Positions 54,205 through 64,000 of a stretch of DNA of 64,000 nt are shown here, piece after piece. Location: contig NZ_JAPDFL010000001.1 of assembly GCF_025949695.1 (NCBI RefSeq), positions 326,001 to 390,000 of the forward strand. The letters are read 5' to 3'. The stretch is from Pararhodobacter zhoushanensis (lineage in GTDB: Bacteria; Pseudomonadota; Alphaproteobacteria; Rhodobacterales; Rhodobacteraceae). Position numbers and translations under genes: made by a program. Every line of letters begins with the position of its first letter. Within the stretch, counting starts at the first letter, position 1. The notes beneath the pieces were generated by a model. The model had not been told where the DNA came from and did not search any database. It saw only the letters and a program-made list of their open reading frames with translations.

Positions 54205-55185
54205 ATGTCCATCACGTCACTTGGCTATATCGGGATCAATTCCAGGCAGTTGTCTGACTGGGACGGCTTTGCGACCGACCTCTTGGGGATGCAAAAAGTC
54301 GATGGCGGCGGCTCGATGGGCCTGTACCGCATGGATGACCGCAAGCAACGCTTGATCGTGACGGGTGAAGGCGAAGAGAACCTTGCCTTCATGGGGTGGG
54401 AAGTGGACTCGCCCGCCCATCTTGATTCGCTGGCATCACGCCTGGAAAACGCAGGCGTTGCGGTCACGCAGCACGGAGTTTCGCTGGCCGATCAACGCCA
54501 TGTGGCGCGACTGATCTCGTTCGAAGACCCCGACGGAAACCGGCTCGAGGCGTTCTGCGGGCCCGAAATTGCCAAAGACCCTTTCCTGTCCGGGCGGCCG
54601 ATCTCTGGCTTCAAGACCGGCTCGTTGGGGATGGGGCATGTGGTCCTGCATGTCGCCAATGTGCAGGGAATCCTGCAGTTCTACCGCGACCTTCTGGGCT
54701 TCAAGGTCACCGATTATGGCCTGACCCCCTACCCGCTCTATTTCTTCCACGTGAACGGGCGACACCACAGCTTCGCCATGGTCGGATCGGGCCGCAAGGG
54801 TGTGCATCACTTCATGGTTGAACTGCTGCAACTGGACGATGTCGGCCAGGGCTATGACATCGCCAAACAGCGCGACGAGGGCATCGCCTATTCGCTGGGT
54901 CGGCACTCGAACGACCACATGATGAGCTTTTACACCAACACGCCGTCCAATTTCTTCGTCGAATACGGCTGGGGCGCGCAGGTTGTCGATCCGGCCACCT
55001 GGGAGCCGTTCGAAACAACCGAAGGCCCCTCGACCTGGGGCCATGAGCGTCTGCATCTGCCCGAGGACAACGCGGTCCGCATCAAGATGCGCGACATGCG
55101 CCACCAGACGGCCCGCGACGGCTTTCGCGCGCCGGACCCGCAGCCGAATTGTGCCTGGCTCGACAGCGTCGTGCGCGCTGAATAG
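54205..55185 (+). CDS. VOC-fold type I extradiol dioxygenase (BphC-like)
   Basis: The 326-residue protein has two VOC domains. In the second the 2-His-1-carboxylate site is visible: His145 (MGHVVLHV), His202 (VHHFMVE) and Glu253 (FFVEYGWG). The order and length match 2,3-dihydroxybiphenyl-type dioxygenases. It would cleave a catechol next to one hydroxyl. A catechol source and gentisate enzymes occur together here, so it may serve a parallel branch. Confidence 0.88.
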   Translation: MSITSLGYIGINSRQLSDWDGFATDLLGMQKVDGGGSMGLYRMDDRKQRLIVTGEGEENLAFMGWEVDSPAHLDSLASRLENAGVAVTQHGVSLADQRHVARLISFEDPDGNRLEAFCGPEIAKDPFLSGRPISGFKTGSLGMGHVVLHVANVQGILQFYRDLLGFKVTDYGLTPYPLYFFHVNGRHHSFAMVGSGRKGVHHFMVELLQLDDVGQGYDIAKQRDEGIAYSLGRHSNDHMMSFYTNTPSNFFVEYGWGAQVVDPATWEPFETTEGPSTWGHERLHLPEDNAVRIKMRDMRHQTARDGFRAPDPQPNCAWLDSVVRAE

Positions 55186-55230
55186 CGCCACGCAATTCCT
55201 CAATCCTGACATCAAACAAGGAACGAACCC

Positions 55231-56076
55231 TTGCGACTTACCTCTCATGTCCTGCCGGATGGCACCCCCTCGTATGGTCGCGTCGATGGCGACCGGATCA
55301 TCGACGCCGGCGCGGCACTGCGCGCAAAATATCCTGATCTCAAAGCAGTGCTGGCCGCCGATGCGATCGCAGCGCTGGAAAAAGCCGATGGCCCGGCTAT
55401 CGCCGTGCGTGATGCCACCTTTCTTCCGACCGTACCCAATCCGGAGAAGATCATCTGCATCGGCCTCAACTACATGGGCCATATCAAGGAAACCGGGCGC
55501 GACAAGCCGACACATCCCTCGATCTTCACCCGCTATCCCCGCTCGCTGGTGGGGCACGGGCAGCCGATGGTGCGGCCCAAGGTCTCGGATAAGTTCGATT
55601 TTGAAGGCGAGATTGCGATCGTAATCGGCAAGGGCGGGCGGGCAATTCCGGCCGTGTCCGCGCTCGATCACGTCGCGGGCTACACGATCTTCAACGACGG
55701 CTCGATCCGCGATTTCCAGCGCCACACCACACAGTTTTGGGGCGGCAAGAACTTTGACCGCACAGGCTCAATGGGGCCGTGGATGGTGACTGCCGACGAG
55801 CTGGGCGATCCGACCGCGCCGCAGATGGAAACCCGGCTGAACGGCGCCGTGATGCAAAGCACCTCGGTCGGGGATCTGGCGTTTTCGATCGCCGATCTGA
55901 TCGCCTATCTGTCGACCATCACCGAACTTGCGCCGGGCGACATCATTCCCACGGGCACCCCCAGCGGCGTCGGTCTGTTCCGCGATCCCCCGCTGTTCAT
56001 GAAAGCTGGCGACCAGATCGAGGTCGAGATTTCCGGCATCGGCGTGCTGTCGAACCCGATCATCGACGAGGCCTAA
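55231..56076 (+). CDS. fumarylacetoacetate hydrolase family protein (fumarylpyruvate hydrolase candidate)
   Basis: From TTG 55231 (AAGGAACG upstream) the protein has 281 residues. FAH features are IICIGLNYMGHIKE, FDFEGEIAIVIGKGG (metal-binding acids), YTIFNDGSIRDFQ and GDIIPTGTPSGVG. It hydrolyses C-C bonds of acylpyruvates. With gentisate dioxygenase and the GST it could complete gentisate breakdown by splitting fumarylpyruvate. A meta-cleavage hydrolase or decarboxylase role for the extradiol product is possible too. Confidence 0.9.
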   Translation: MRLTSHVLPDGTPSYGRVDGDRIIDAGAALRAKYPDLKAVLAADAIAALEKADGPAIAVRDATFLPTVPNPEKIICIGLNYMGHIKETGRDKPTHPSIFTRYPRSLVGHGQPMVRPKVSDKFDFEGEIAIVIGKGGRAIPAVSALDHVAGYTIFNDGSIRDFQRHTTQFWGGKNFDRTGSMGPWMVTADELGDPTAPQMETRLNGAVMQSTSVGDLAFSIADLIAYLSTITELAPGDIIPTGTPSGVGLFRDPPLFMKAGDQIEVEISGIGVLSNPIIDEA

Positions 56077-56103
56077 GGCCCCCTCAAACTGACAGGAGGG
56101 CGT

Positions 56104-57834
56104 ATGCCCAAAGCGATCACGGATGTCGCGATCATTGGCGGTGGGCCGGTCGGACTGACAGCCGCCAACCTTCTTGGCCACCTCGGCATCGACTGCACAC
56201 TGTTCGAGCGCAACGAGACGACGTCGTTCCACCCGCGCGGCCATGTCGTCAACACCCGAACGATGGAGATTCTGCGCTCGGTCGGACTAGAAGAGGCAGT
56301 CAACGCTGCGGCGCTGCCACCCGAACGCCACGCAGGGATCGGCTTTGTCACCAGCCTCGCGGGGCATCTGATCGGCGTGATCGAGACGCGCGTTGATCCC
56401 GAGTGGAGCCGGATCGAGCAAAGCCAAAGCCCTGCGCTGAAGCGATCGTGCCCGCAGGACCGGTTCGAGCCGGTGCTGCGCGAGCATGCGAACCGCTACA
56501 ACAGCGCCTCGGTGAACTTCGGCTACGCCATCACGCAAATGTCGCCGGACGATGAAGGCGTTGACCTGCACTGGCAGACCGCTGACGGCGCGACGGGCAA
56601 GACACGCGCCCGCTATGTCCTCGCTGCCGACGGTCCGCGCAGCGATGCGCGGCACGCGGTTGGTATCGGGATGCAGGGGCGCTCGATCGGGCAGCAAATC
56701 GGCATCTACTTTCACGCCGATCTGTGGGAGCTGGTCAAGGACCGACCGTATCTGCTCAATTGGATCTACAACGCAACCACGTCGGGTGTGCTGATCTCGC
56801 TCGATGGCCGCTATCGATGGACCTATAATTTCGGCTACCGCGAAGATCAGAGCCGAGAGGACTTTACCGAAGAACGCTGTCTTGAGCTGCTCAGGGCGGT
56901 GATCGGCACGCCTGAAATCGACATTGAGATCAAGAACATCATGCCCTGGCGCATGCAGGCACGCATTGCGGATCAGATGTCATCGGGCCGTGTCTTCCTG
57001 GCCGGCGACGCCGCGCATCCCCTGCCGCCGACCGGCGGGCAAGGCATGAACACAGGCATCGCGGATGTGCAAAATCTGGCGTGGAAGCTGAAGCTTGTCC
57101 TGTCGGGTAACGCACCTGAAAGCCTGCTCGGCAGCTATTCGACCGAACGCCGCCCCGTCGCGGATTTCAACGTCGAACAGAGCGCGCGCAATGCGCAAGC
57201 GATGGCGCGCAAGGGGCTGTCGGGGATGCTGGCCAATGACAGCGACCTGCTGGCCAATATCGAGGGTCCGGCAGGGGCCGAGAACCGTGCCAAGCTGGCC
57301 GAGGGTATCCCCGAGCAGCGCGCGCATTTTGACTATGCCGGGCAGACCTTCGGGTATTTCTACGACTCGGACTTGATCACCACCGATGGCACCCCGGCGC
57401 CCGAGATAGAGGTGGTGACCTATACTCCCACCGGCCGCCCCGGCCACCGCGCGCCGCATCTGCCGATACGCTATCAGGGCCGCGATCTATCACTGCTCGA
57501 CCTGTTCACACTGGACAGCTTCACCGTGTTGCTGGGGCCGGACGCGGACGCGTGGCGCGGGGCTGCCGACGGGCTGGGCGACGATGCCCTGCCCCGGGTC
57601 CGGGTGTTTTCGGTCGGCTCCGGACAGGAAATCGACACGGACACCGCTGCTTGGTGCGCGCTCTATGGCGTGTCACCCAAGGGCGCTGTGCTTGTGCGCC
57701 CCGACGGGCATGTCGCGTGGCGCTCGGTTGGGCAGGGCGCGGAGGCGGACCTCAAGGCCGCGTTCAGCCGCGCCTCGGGCCAGATCGCGGCATTAACGAC
57801 TGACACGAAGGCCAGAACTCATGCTGTATCCTGA
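56104..57834 (+). CDS. FAD-dependent aromatic hydroxylase (second copy)
   Basis: The 576-residue flavoprotein has GGGPVG (12-17), ADGPRSDARHAVGI and LAGDAAHPLPPTGGQGMNTGIADV, plus a C-terminal thioredoxin-like domain (VLVRPDGHVAWRS). Unlike the 47276 protein, its GD motif is canonical. ATG 56104 follows AGGAGGGCGT. It would hydroxylate a phenolic compound, possibly providing the catechol for the extradiol enzyme. It overlaps the next gene by 14 bp. Confidence 0.9.
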   Translation: MPKAITDVAIIGGGPVGLTAANLLGHLGIDCTLFERNETTSFHPRGHVVNTRTMEILRSVGLEEAVNAAALPPERHAGIGFVTSLAGHLIGVIETRVDPEWSRIEQSQSPALKRSCPQDRFEPVLREHANRYNSASVNFGYAITQMSPDDEGVDLHWQTADGATGKTRARYVLAADGPRSDARHAVGIGMQGRSIGQQIGIYFHADLWELVKDRPYLLNWIYNATTSGVLISLDGRYRWTYNFGYREDQSREDFTEERCLELLRAVIGTPEIDIEIKNIMPWRMQARIADQMSSGRVFLAGDAAHPLPPTGGQGMNTGIADVQNLAWKLKLVLSGNAPESLLGSYSTERRPVADFNVEQSARNAQAMARKGLSGMLANDSDLLANIEGPAGAENRAKLAEGIPEQRAHFDYAGQTFGYFYDSDLITTDGTPAPEIEVVTYTPTGRPGHRAPHLPIRYQGRDLSLLDLFTLDSFTVLLGPDADAWRGAADGLGDDALPRVRVFSVGSGQEIDTDTAAWCALYGVSPKGAVLVRPDGHVAWRSVGQGAEADLKAAFSRASGQIAALTTDTKARTHAVS

Positions 57835-58815
57835 CATGCAAACCGCCGTCTGCATCACCGAAGCGGGCGGACCCGAGGTACTGGTACCGGCCACCGTCCC
57901 GGTGCCCGCCCCCGGCGCTGGGCAAGTGCTGATCCGGGTCACCGCAGCCGGGGTAAACCGCCACGACGTCCACCAGCGTGAGGCCGGGCGGCACAGTGAC
58001 GGGCTGGCGATACCGGGGCTTGAGGTTTGCGGCACGGTGGTCGCACTTGGCGCCGATGTGACCGGTATCGACATGGGCGCGCGGGTGATGGCGCTTGTGC
58101 AGGGTGGGGGGTATGGACAATTTGTCGTGGCAAATGCCGCGCTGACCTTGCCCGTGCCCGACAGCCTGAGCGATGTCGAGGCCGCGGCGATCCCCGAGGC
58201 GGCTTTCACCACCTGGTGGAATTTCTTCGGCATGACGGGGCTGGAAAAGGGCCAGTTCGCGCTGATCCACGGCGGCACCAGCGGCGTCGGGCATATCGCA
58301 CTGCAGTCCCTCTCGGCTTTGGGATACGCGATCCTCGCCACCTGCGGCAGCGCGCGCAAATGCGCCGCCGCGCGCGACTTCGGCGCGCTGGCCGCCCTGC
58401 CCTACTCTGCGCCGGATCTCGCCGCGCAGGTCATGGCGGCGACGGGGGGTCATGGCATCTCGGCGCTGGTCGATGTGTCAGCCGGTGCGCATCTGGATCA
58501 AGACCTTGCCATGATGGCCGCAGACGGCACCATCGCGCATCTGTCGGGCGGCGGCGGAGCGGCGATCAGCCTGCCCTTGCGCGACATAATGGCCAAGCGC
58601 ATCCGCATCACCGGCTCGCTGCTGCGCCCCTCCCGCTGGCGCGCAAAGCGGAACTGGCCGCGATGATCCGCCGCGATCTGTGGCCGCTATTGGGCACCAA
58701 AGTCCGCCCGACCATTGCGGCGACCTTCGATTTCCGTGACGCCGCAGCCGCCCATAGCGAGATGGAGCGCAACAACCATATCGGGAAAATCATGCTCACC
58801 GTCGAGCGTCCATAA
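57821..58815 (+). pseudogene. zinc-independent quinone oxidoreductase/alcohol dehydrogenase family, frameshifted
   Basis: The frame encodes an MDR-superfamily reductase (GVNRHDVHQREAG, GLEVCGTVVALGADV, LIHGGTSGVGHIALQ with the cofactor motif, VDVSAGAHLDQDL). After SLLRP it goes out of phase: one C is missing in the run at 58627-58630. The adjacent frame continues as LPLARKAELAAMIRRDLW to the normal end NHIGKIMLTVERP at 58815. A one-base error is likely. The enzyme probably reduces a quinone or enone; ATG 57836 is a possible alternative start. Confidence 0.85.
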
Positions 58816-58833
58816 CCTTCAGGAGACCGCGCC

Positions 58834-59454
58834 ATGAAGCTCTACTACGCCCCCGGGGCCTGCTCGCTAGGCATCCATTTCCTGCTCGAAGAGATCGGCG
58901 TCGCGTATGACGCCGCGCGCATCATCATCAAGGACGGCGACCAGTTCAAACCCGATTACACCCGCATCAACCCCAAGTCCAAAGTTCCGTTGTTGCAACG
59001 CGATGACGGCAGCTACCTGACGGAATTCGGCGCCATCGCCCACTGGCTGGCGCATACTATAGGGACCGAAACGCTGAAAAGCGTCAGTTTTGAAGACGAG
59101 CTGCGCACGATTGAAACGCTCGATTTCGTGGTGGGCACGATCCACATGCAAGGCTTCTCTCGGCTGCTGCGGCCGCAGAAGTTCACGCCCAATGAGGCCG
59201 ATCTGGACTGGGTTCGGCAGGCCGGGCGCGACATCGTCACAAACGGGTTTGTGCATCTGTCGGCGCAACTGGGCACGTCATCCTTTATCATGGGCGAGCG
59301 GCTCACGGTCGCGGATGCCGCGATGCTCTACACGCTGTTTTGGGGAATCGACCGTCTGGCGTTGCCCTTGCCGCAGAACCTGCAAGCCTATTACGCCCGG
59401 CTGTCCACCCGACCTGCAGCGGTCAAGGTCTTCATGGACGAAGGTCTCAAGTAG
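58834..59454 (+). CDS. glutathione S-transferase family, candidate maleylpyruvate isomerase
   Basis: The 206-residue protein has the GST thioredoxin fold (MKLYYAPGACSLG with Cys10 of beta-class enzymes, INPKSKVPLLQRDDG) and the helical domain with FIMGERLTVADAAMLYTLFW. In gentisate pathways a GSH-dependent isomerase converts maleylpyruvate to fumarylpyruvate, so this role is proposed from context. Ordinary detoxifying GST activity is the alternative. It is the last gene before a terminator. Confidence 0.85.
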   Translation: MKLYYAPGACSLGIHFLLEEIGVAYDAARIIIKDGDQFKPDYTRINPKSKVPLLQRDDGSYLTEFGAIAHWLAHTIGTETLKSVSFEDELRTIETLDFVVGTIHMQGFSRLLRPQKFTPNEADLDWVRQAGRDIVTNGFVHLSAQLGTSSFIMGERLTVADAAMLYTLFWGIDRLALPLPQNLQAYYARLSTRPAAVKVFMDEGLK

Positions 59455-59458
59455 CTCA

Positions 59459-59484
59459 AAGCGCCCGCATCACTGCGGGCGCTT
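59459..59484. terminator. hairpin between GST and Lrp genes
   Basis: AAGCGCCCGCA, TCAC, TGCGGGCGCTT is a perfect 11-bp stem between two convergent stops (59454 and 59486). Confidence 0.8.
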
Positions 59485-59485
59485 C

Positions 59486-59950
59486 TCAATCCAGCCGGGC
59501 GGGCAGATATTTGACCCGCCGGATCGGGATTGAGGATTCCAGCGACGCAACCCCGGGCAGCTTGGTCAACCGCCGGGTGAGGAAATGTTCGAACTCATTG
59601 AGATCGCGTACTGCAACGCGCAAGAGATAGTCGAAGCTGCCGGTCATCAGCCAGCAATCGACCACTTCCGGGCACAGGCGGACCTCGCGTTCAAAGGCCA
59701 CCAGACGGTCATCGATCTGCCGGTCCAGCCGGACCGAGATGAACACGTTGAACGGAAATCCCAGCTTGCTCTCATCGATCCGCGCGCTGTAGCCGGTGAT
59801 GAAACCGTCGGATTCCAGCCTGCGAATGCGCCGCGCGCAGGGGGATGGCGACAGGCCGATCCGCTCGCTCAGCTCTTGGTGGGTCAACCGCGCATCGCGC
59901 TGAAGTTCGCGCAGAATCCGCCGGTCAATGTCGTCGATGTCACCTGCCAT
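59486..59950 (-). CDS. Lrp/AsnC family transcriptional regulator
   Basis: The 154-residue protein starts at MAGDIDDIDRRILRELQRDA, the usual Lrp start; a 23-residue extension is rejected. The HTH is LTHQELSERIGLSPSPCARRIRRLE, and the RAM domain has VVDCWLMTGSFDYLLRV. It is divergent from the E1 gene, 128 bp apart. Lrp-type activators often control catabolism of an amino acid whose oxo-acid feeds the neighbouring dehydrogenase. Confidence 0.92.
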   Translation of the reverse strand: MAGDIDDIDRRILRELQRDARLTHQELSERIGLSPSPCARRIRRLESDGFITGYSARIDESKLGFPFNVFISVRLDRQIDDRLVAFEREVRLCPEVVDCWLMTGSFDYLLRVAVRDLNEFEHFLTRRLTKLPGVASLESSIPIRRVKYLPARLD

Positions 59951-60078
59951 CTGCGCTGGATTCCCCCAAGAAACTGTAAACAGGCGCTTACTATCAGCGC
60001 AATTGACCCGAAATCGCAAGCAAGAAGACCGAAATTCGCCGGTGCCATGCTATATCAAGGCACGAAAGGGAGACCGCC

Positions 60079-62454
60079 ATGCGCACCGATCGCCACCACC
60101 TGAAAACCATTGAACAGCGCCTGCTCTGGCTGTCGCACTGGATGATCCACAACGCCAACCACCTGCGGCCCAAGGCCGACGGGATCAAGGTCGGCGGGCA
60201 TCAGGCCTCGTCGGCGTCGATGGTGTCGATCATGACCGCGCTCTATGTCGCGACCCTGCGGCCCGAGGACCGGGTGGCGGTCAAACCCCATGCCTCGCCG
60301 ATCTTTCACGCGCTGCAGTACCTGATGGGCCACCAGACGCGCGAGCGGATGGAAAAATTCCGCGGCTATGGCGGGGTGCAAAGCTATCCCAGCCGTACCA
60401 AGGATGTTGACGACGTGGATTTCTCGACCGGCTCGGTCGGGTTGGGCGTCGCGATCACCGCCTTTGCCGCGCTGGTGCAGGACTACATCCGCGCCAAGTC
60501 CTGGGGGGCCGACGCGCCGCAGGGGCGCATGGTGGCGCTGGTCGGTGATGCCGAGCTGGACGAGGGCAACCTCTATGAGGCCCTGCAAGAGGGCTGGAAA
60601 AACGATCTGCGCAATTGCTGGTGGATCATCGACTATAACCGGCAGTCGCTGGACGGGATCGTGCGCGAGGGGCTCTTCGGGCGGGTCGAAAAGGTCTTTG
60701 ACGCCTTCGGTTGGGACGTCGTGCGGATCAAATACGGCGCGCTGCAACGCGCGGCCTTTGCCGAGCCGGGCGGTGACCGGTTGCGCGACTGGATCGACGC
60801 CTGCCCCAACGCCCAATACGCGGCGCTGACCTATCAGGGCGGTGCGGTCTGGCGCAAACGGTTGATGGACGATCTGGGCGATCAGGGCGACGTGACGGCG
60901 CTGATCGAAAATCGCTCGGACGACGCGCTGGCCGATCTGATGGAGAACCTCGGCGGCAACTGCGTCGAGACGATGGCCGACACGTTCGACAGCATCACCC
61001 ACGACCGGCCAACCTGCTTTCTGGCCTATACCATCAAGGGCTGGGGCACGCCGATCGCGGGCCACAAGGACAACCACGGCGGGCTGATGACCAAGACCCA
61101 GATGGGCGAATGGCAACAGCATATGGGCGTGCCCGAAGGACAGGAATGGGAGCCATTCGCGGCAGTCGAGGACGCGGGCGCCCTGCGCGACTTTCTGGGC
61201 AAGGTGCCGTTCTTCGCCAGATCCCCGCGCCGCTATTCGGACGCGCGGCTTGCCGTGCCGGCGATTGAGCTTTCCACCGAGCGCGAGATTTCGACGCAAA
61301 CCGCGTTCGGCAAGATCCTCGATGACCTCGCCAAGGGCGACAGCGCGCTGGCCGAGCGGATCGTCACCACCTCACCGGATGTCACGGGCACCACCAGCCT
61401 TGGACCTTGGGTCAACCGGCGCAAGCTGTTCGCGCGCAGCGAGCAGTCGGATGCCTTTATCGAGCACCGCATCCCCTCGACGGCGAAATGGGAGTTCACC
61501 CCCAAGGGCCAGCATATCGAGCTGGGCATCGCCGAGATGAACCTGTTCCTGCTACTGGGCGCGGCCGGTCTGTCGCACGAATTGTGGGGCAAGCGGCTGA
61601 TCCCCATCGGCACGGTCTATGACCCTTTCGTGCACCGCGGCCTCGATGCCCTGAACTACGCCTGCTATCAGGACGCGCGGTTCATAATCGTCGGCACGCC
61701 CTCGGGTGTCACCCTGGCCCCCGAAGGCGGCGCGCACCAGTCGATCGGCACTCCCTTGACGGGGATGGCGCAGGATGGGCTGGCATCGTTCGAGCCGGCC
61801 TTTGCGGATGAGTTGGCGGTGATCATGGCCTGGGCCTTCGATTACCTGCAACGCGACGGGGACGGTGTTGCGGACGAGCGCACCTGGCTGCGCGATGAAA
61901 CGGGCGGCTCGGTCTATCTCCGGCTGACCACCAAGCCCTTGGAACAGCCGGGAAAACGGGGGAATGACGCGTTCCGGCAGGGCGCGGTGGACGGGGCCTA
62001 TTGGCTGCGCAAACCGGGTCCCAATTGCAGCGTCGTCATCGCCTACCAGGGGGCCGTGGCCGATGAAGCCATCGCGGCAGCGGGCATGGCCGGCGAGCAT
62101 CGGCGTGACATCGGTGTCCTCGCCGTGACCTCGGCCGACCGGTTGAATGCCGGGTGGACCGCCGCGCAGCGCGAACGCGCGCGCGGCAATGCCGGGGCGC
62201 TCAGCCATATCGAGCGTCTGATGGGCGACCTCGCGCCCGACTGCAGTCTGGTCACGGTACTGGACGGGCATCCGGCGACGCTGGCATGGCTGGGATCGGT
62301 CGCCGGGCACCGCACGATCCCGCATGGCGTCGAGCATTTCGGGCAAACCGGCTCGATCCAGGATCTGTACCGCCATTTCCGCATCGACCGCACAGCGTTG
62401 GTCGAGTCCATCGCGCAGCTGACCGCAGGGCGCCGGTTCCGATCAGGCGCATAG
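60079..62454 (+). CDS. homodimeric 2-oxoacid dehydrogenase E1 (AceE/MdeB-like transketolase family)
   Basis: The 791-residue protein is a single-chain E1: the thiamine diphosphate motif begins VGDAELDEGN and ends DYNRQSLDG, HASPIFHALQYLMG precedes it, and the pyrimidine-domain Glu is in ELGIAEMNLF. It is shorter than AceE of E. coli (about 887). Next to an Lrp gene it resembles the mdeR-mdeB pair of Pseudomonas, whose E1 acts on 2-oxobutyrate from methionine. No methionine lyase gene is near, so the substrate is open. Confidence 0.9.
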   Translation: MRTDRHHLKTIEQRLLWLSHWMIHNANHLRPKADGIKVGGHQASSASMVSIMTALYVATLRPEDRVAVKPHASPIFHALQYLMGHQTRERMEKFRGYGGVQSYPSRTKDVDDVDFSTGSVGLGVAITAFAALVQDYIRAKSWGADAPQGRMVALVGDAELDEGNLYEALQEGWKNDLRNCWWIIDYNRQSLDGIVREGLFGRVEKVFDAFGWDVVRIKYGALQRAAFAEPGGDRLRDWIDACPNAQYAALTYQGGAVWRKRLMDDLGDQGDVTALIENRSDDALADLMENLGGNCVETMADTFDSITHDRPTCFLAYTIKGWGTPIAGHKDNHGGLMTKTQMGEWQQHMGVPEGQEWEPFAAVEDAGALRDFLGKVPFFARSPRRYSDARLAVPAIELSTEREISTQTAFGKILDDLAKGDSALAERIVTTSPDVTGTTSLGPWVNRRKLFARSEQSDAFIEHRIPSTAKWEFTPKGQHIELGIAEMNLFLLLGAAGLSHELWGKRLIPIGTVYDPFVHRGLDALNYACYQDARFIIVGTPSGVTLAPEGGAHQSIGTPLTGMAQDGLASFEPAFADELAVIMAWAFDYLQRDGDGVADERTWLRDETGGSVYLRLTTKPLEQPGKRGNDAFRQGAVDGAYWLRKPGPNCSVVIAYQGAVADEAIAAAGMAGEHRRDIGVLAVTSADRLNAGWTAAQRERARGNAGALSHIERLMGDLAPDCSLVTVLDGHPATLAWLGSVAGHRTIPHGVEHFGQTGSIQDLYRHFRIDRTALVESIAQLTAGRRFRSGA

Positions 62455-62595
62455 CGCCTCAACTGGACGACAGACCATCAACCTGAAGTTCTTGGCGACG
62501 ACCCGCATCAGCAACCGCAAGGCAATCAGGGCACCGACGTCGAAGGGGGCCTTGTCGAACGTTGACCAGGCGTTGACAAGAACTGGGAGCGCAAA

Positions 62596-62618
62596 AGCCC
62601 GACTGTTTAGGTCGGGTT
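62596..62618 (-). terminator. intrinsic terminator of the rRNA operon
   Basis: On the minus strand AACCCGAC and GTCGGGCT form a stem with a 7-nt loop, then TTTTG. It lies 28 bp past the tRNA 3' end. The 141 bp from the E1 stop to here hold nothing I can identify. Confidence 0.75.
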
Positions 62619-62645
62619 CCAAGCATTTGATATGTCGGGAAGTTT

Positions 62646-62722
<77 letters not shown>

Positions 62723-62789
62723 CCGGGGAAGTCTGTTCGTGGTTTTATTGTATCGTTGATGAGAGTTTTGTTTTTCTGTTTCTTTTCAG

Positions 62790-62904
62790 GTTTGGCGGTG
62801 ACCTACTCTCCCACGTCTTAAGACGCAGTACCATCGGCGTGACGACCCTTAACTGCCGAGTTCGGGATGGGATCGGGTGTTTAGCCATCGCTATTGCCAC
62901 CAAA
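62790..62904 (-). rRNA. rrf: 5S ribosomal RNA
   Basis: On the minus strand the sequence runs from TTTGGTGGCAATAGCGATGG, through CCCGAACTCGGCAGTTAAG, to GAGTAGGTCACCGCCAAA. The terminal stem TTTGGTGGC/GCCGCCAAA-type pairing and the length of about 115 nt fit 5S. Confidence 0.95.
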
Positions 62905-62990
62905 CCAGAGAAGAAACAGAACCATCGGCTGCTTACGCAACTGTCTTTTGTCTATTTAGCTTTTGATCCAGTCTTGCTTTTACTGGATCA

Positions 62991-64000
<1,010 letters not shown>

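Overview
The window looks like a chromosomal segment of an alphaproteobacterium of the Rhodobacteraceae (Roseobacter/Paracoccus group). The DNA is GC-rich, and ABC- and TRAP-type importers are abundant. An rRNA operon end (23S, 5S, initiator tRNA-Met, all on the minus strand) closes the window. The assignment is inferred from gene content and style, not from a search.

Region 1 (1-15.8 kb) is a catabolic island. It holds an NDP-forming acyl-CoA synthetase (frameshifted), an SMP-30 type lactonase, a periplasmic binding protein, an SDR dehydrogenase, an IclR regulator, a Baeyer-Villiger-type flavin monooxygenase, an AMP-forming acyl-CoA ligase, and a minus-strand operon for two acyl-CoA dehydrogenases, an enoyl-CoA hydratase and a four-gene Liv-type ABC importer. 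Together they could take a (cyclic) alcohol through ketone, lactone, hydroxyacid and acyl-CoA to beta-oxidation. Three copies of a TTCAC-N4-GTGAA dyad mark the probable IclR regulon.

Region 2 (15.8-20.2 kb) is a fructose-type sugar ABC transporter (frcBCA-like) divergent from a ROK repressor, with a 29-bp near-perfect palindrome between them. Region 3 (20.2-26.3 kb) is a group of small conserved proteins, two transglutaminase-like proteins and a Crp/Fnr regulator. Region 4 (26.5-33.6 kb) is a MarR-controlled acyl-CoA ligase/hydratase/SDR set facing a complete TRAP transporter. A hybrid sensor kinase and a YeiH/LysR divergent pair follow (33.6-37.9 kb).

Region 5 (38.1-44.7 kb) is a patch of mobile DNA: an IS5-family element with a -1 frameshift site, an AT-richer nuclease-like gene, an IS21-family element whose istB is broken by a small palindromic insertion, and the lysis end of a prophage (M15 endolysin, nested Rz/Rz1 spanins).

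Region 6 (45.1-59.5 kb) is an aromatic-acid island. It has gentisate 1,2-dioxygenase, a GST-type candidate maleylpyruvate isomerase, an FAH-family hydrolase, two flavoprotein hydroxylases, an extradiol-type dioxygenase, a BKACE enzyme, an RraA-like protein, a split TRAP system, and MarR and IclR regulators. A shared ACAG-N4-CTGT dyad occurs at two promoters. The IclR gene seems to begin at an ATT codon. Region 7 (59.5-62.5 kb) is an Lrp regulator divergent from a homodimeric 2-oxoacid dehydrogenase E1. The rRNA operon end follows.

Two otherwise intact genes (near 280 and 58,628) are each broken by one missing C in a C-run, which suggests base-calling errors rather than true decay.
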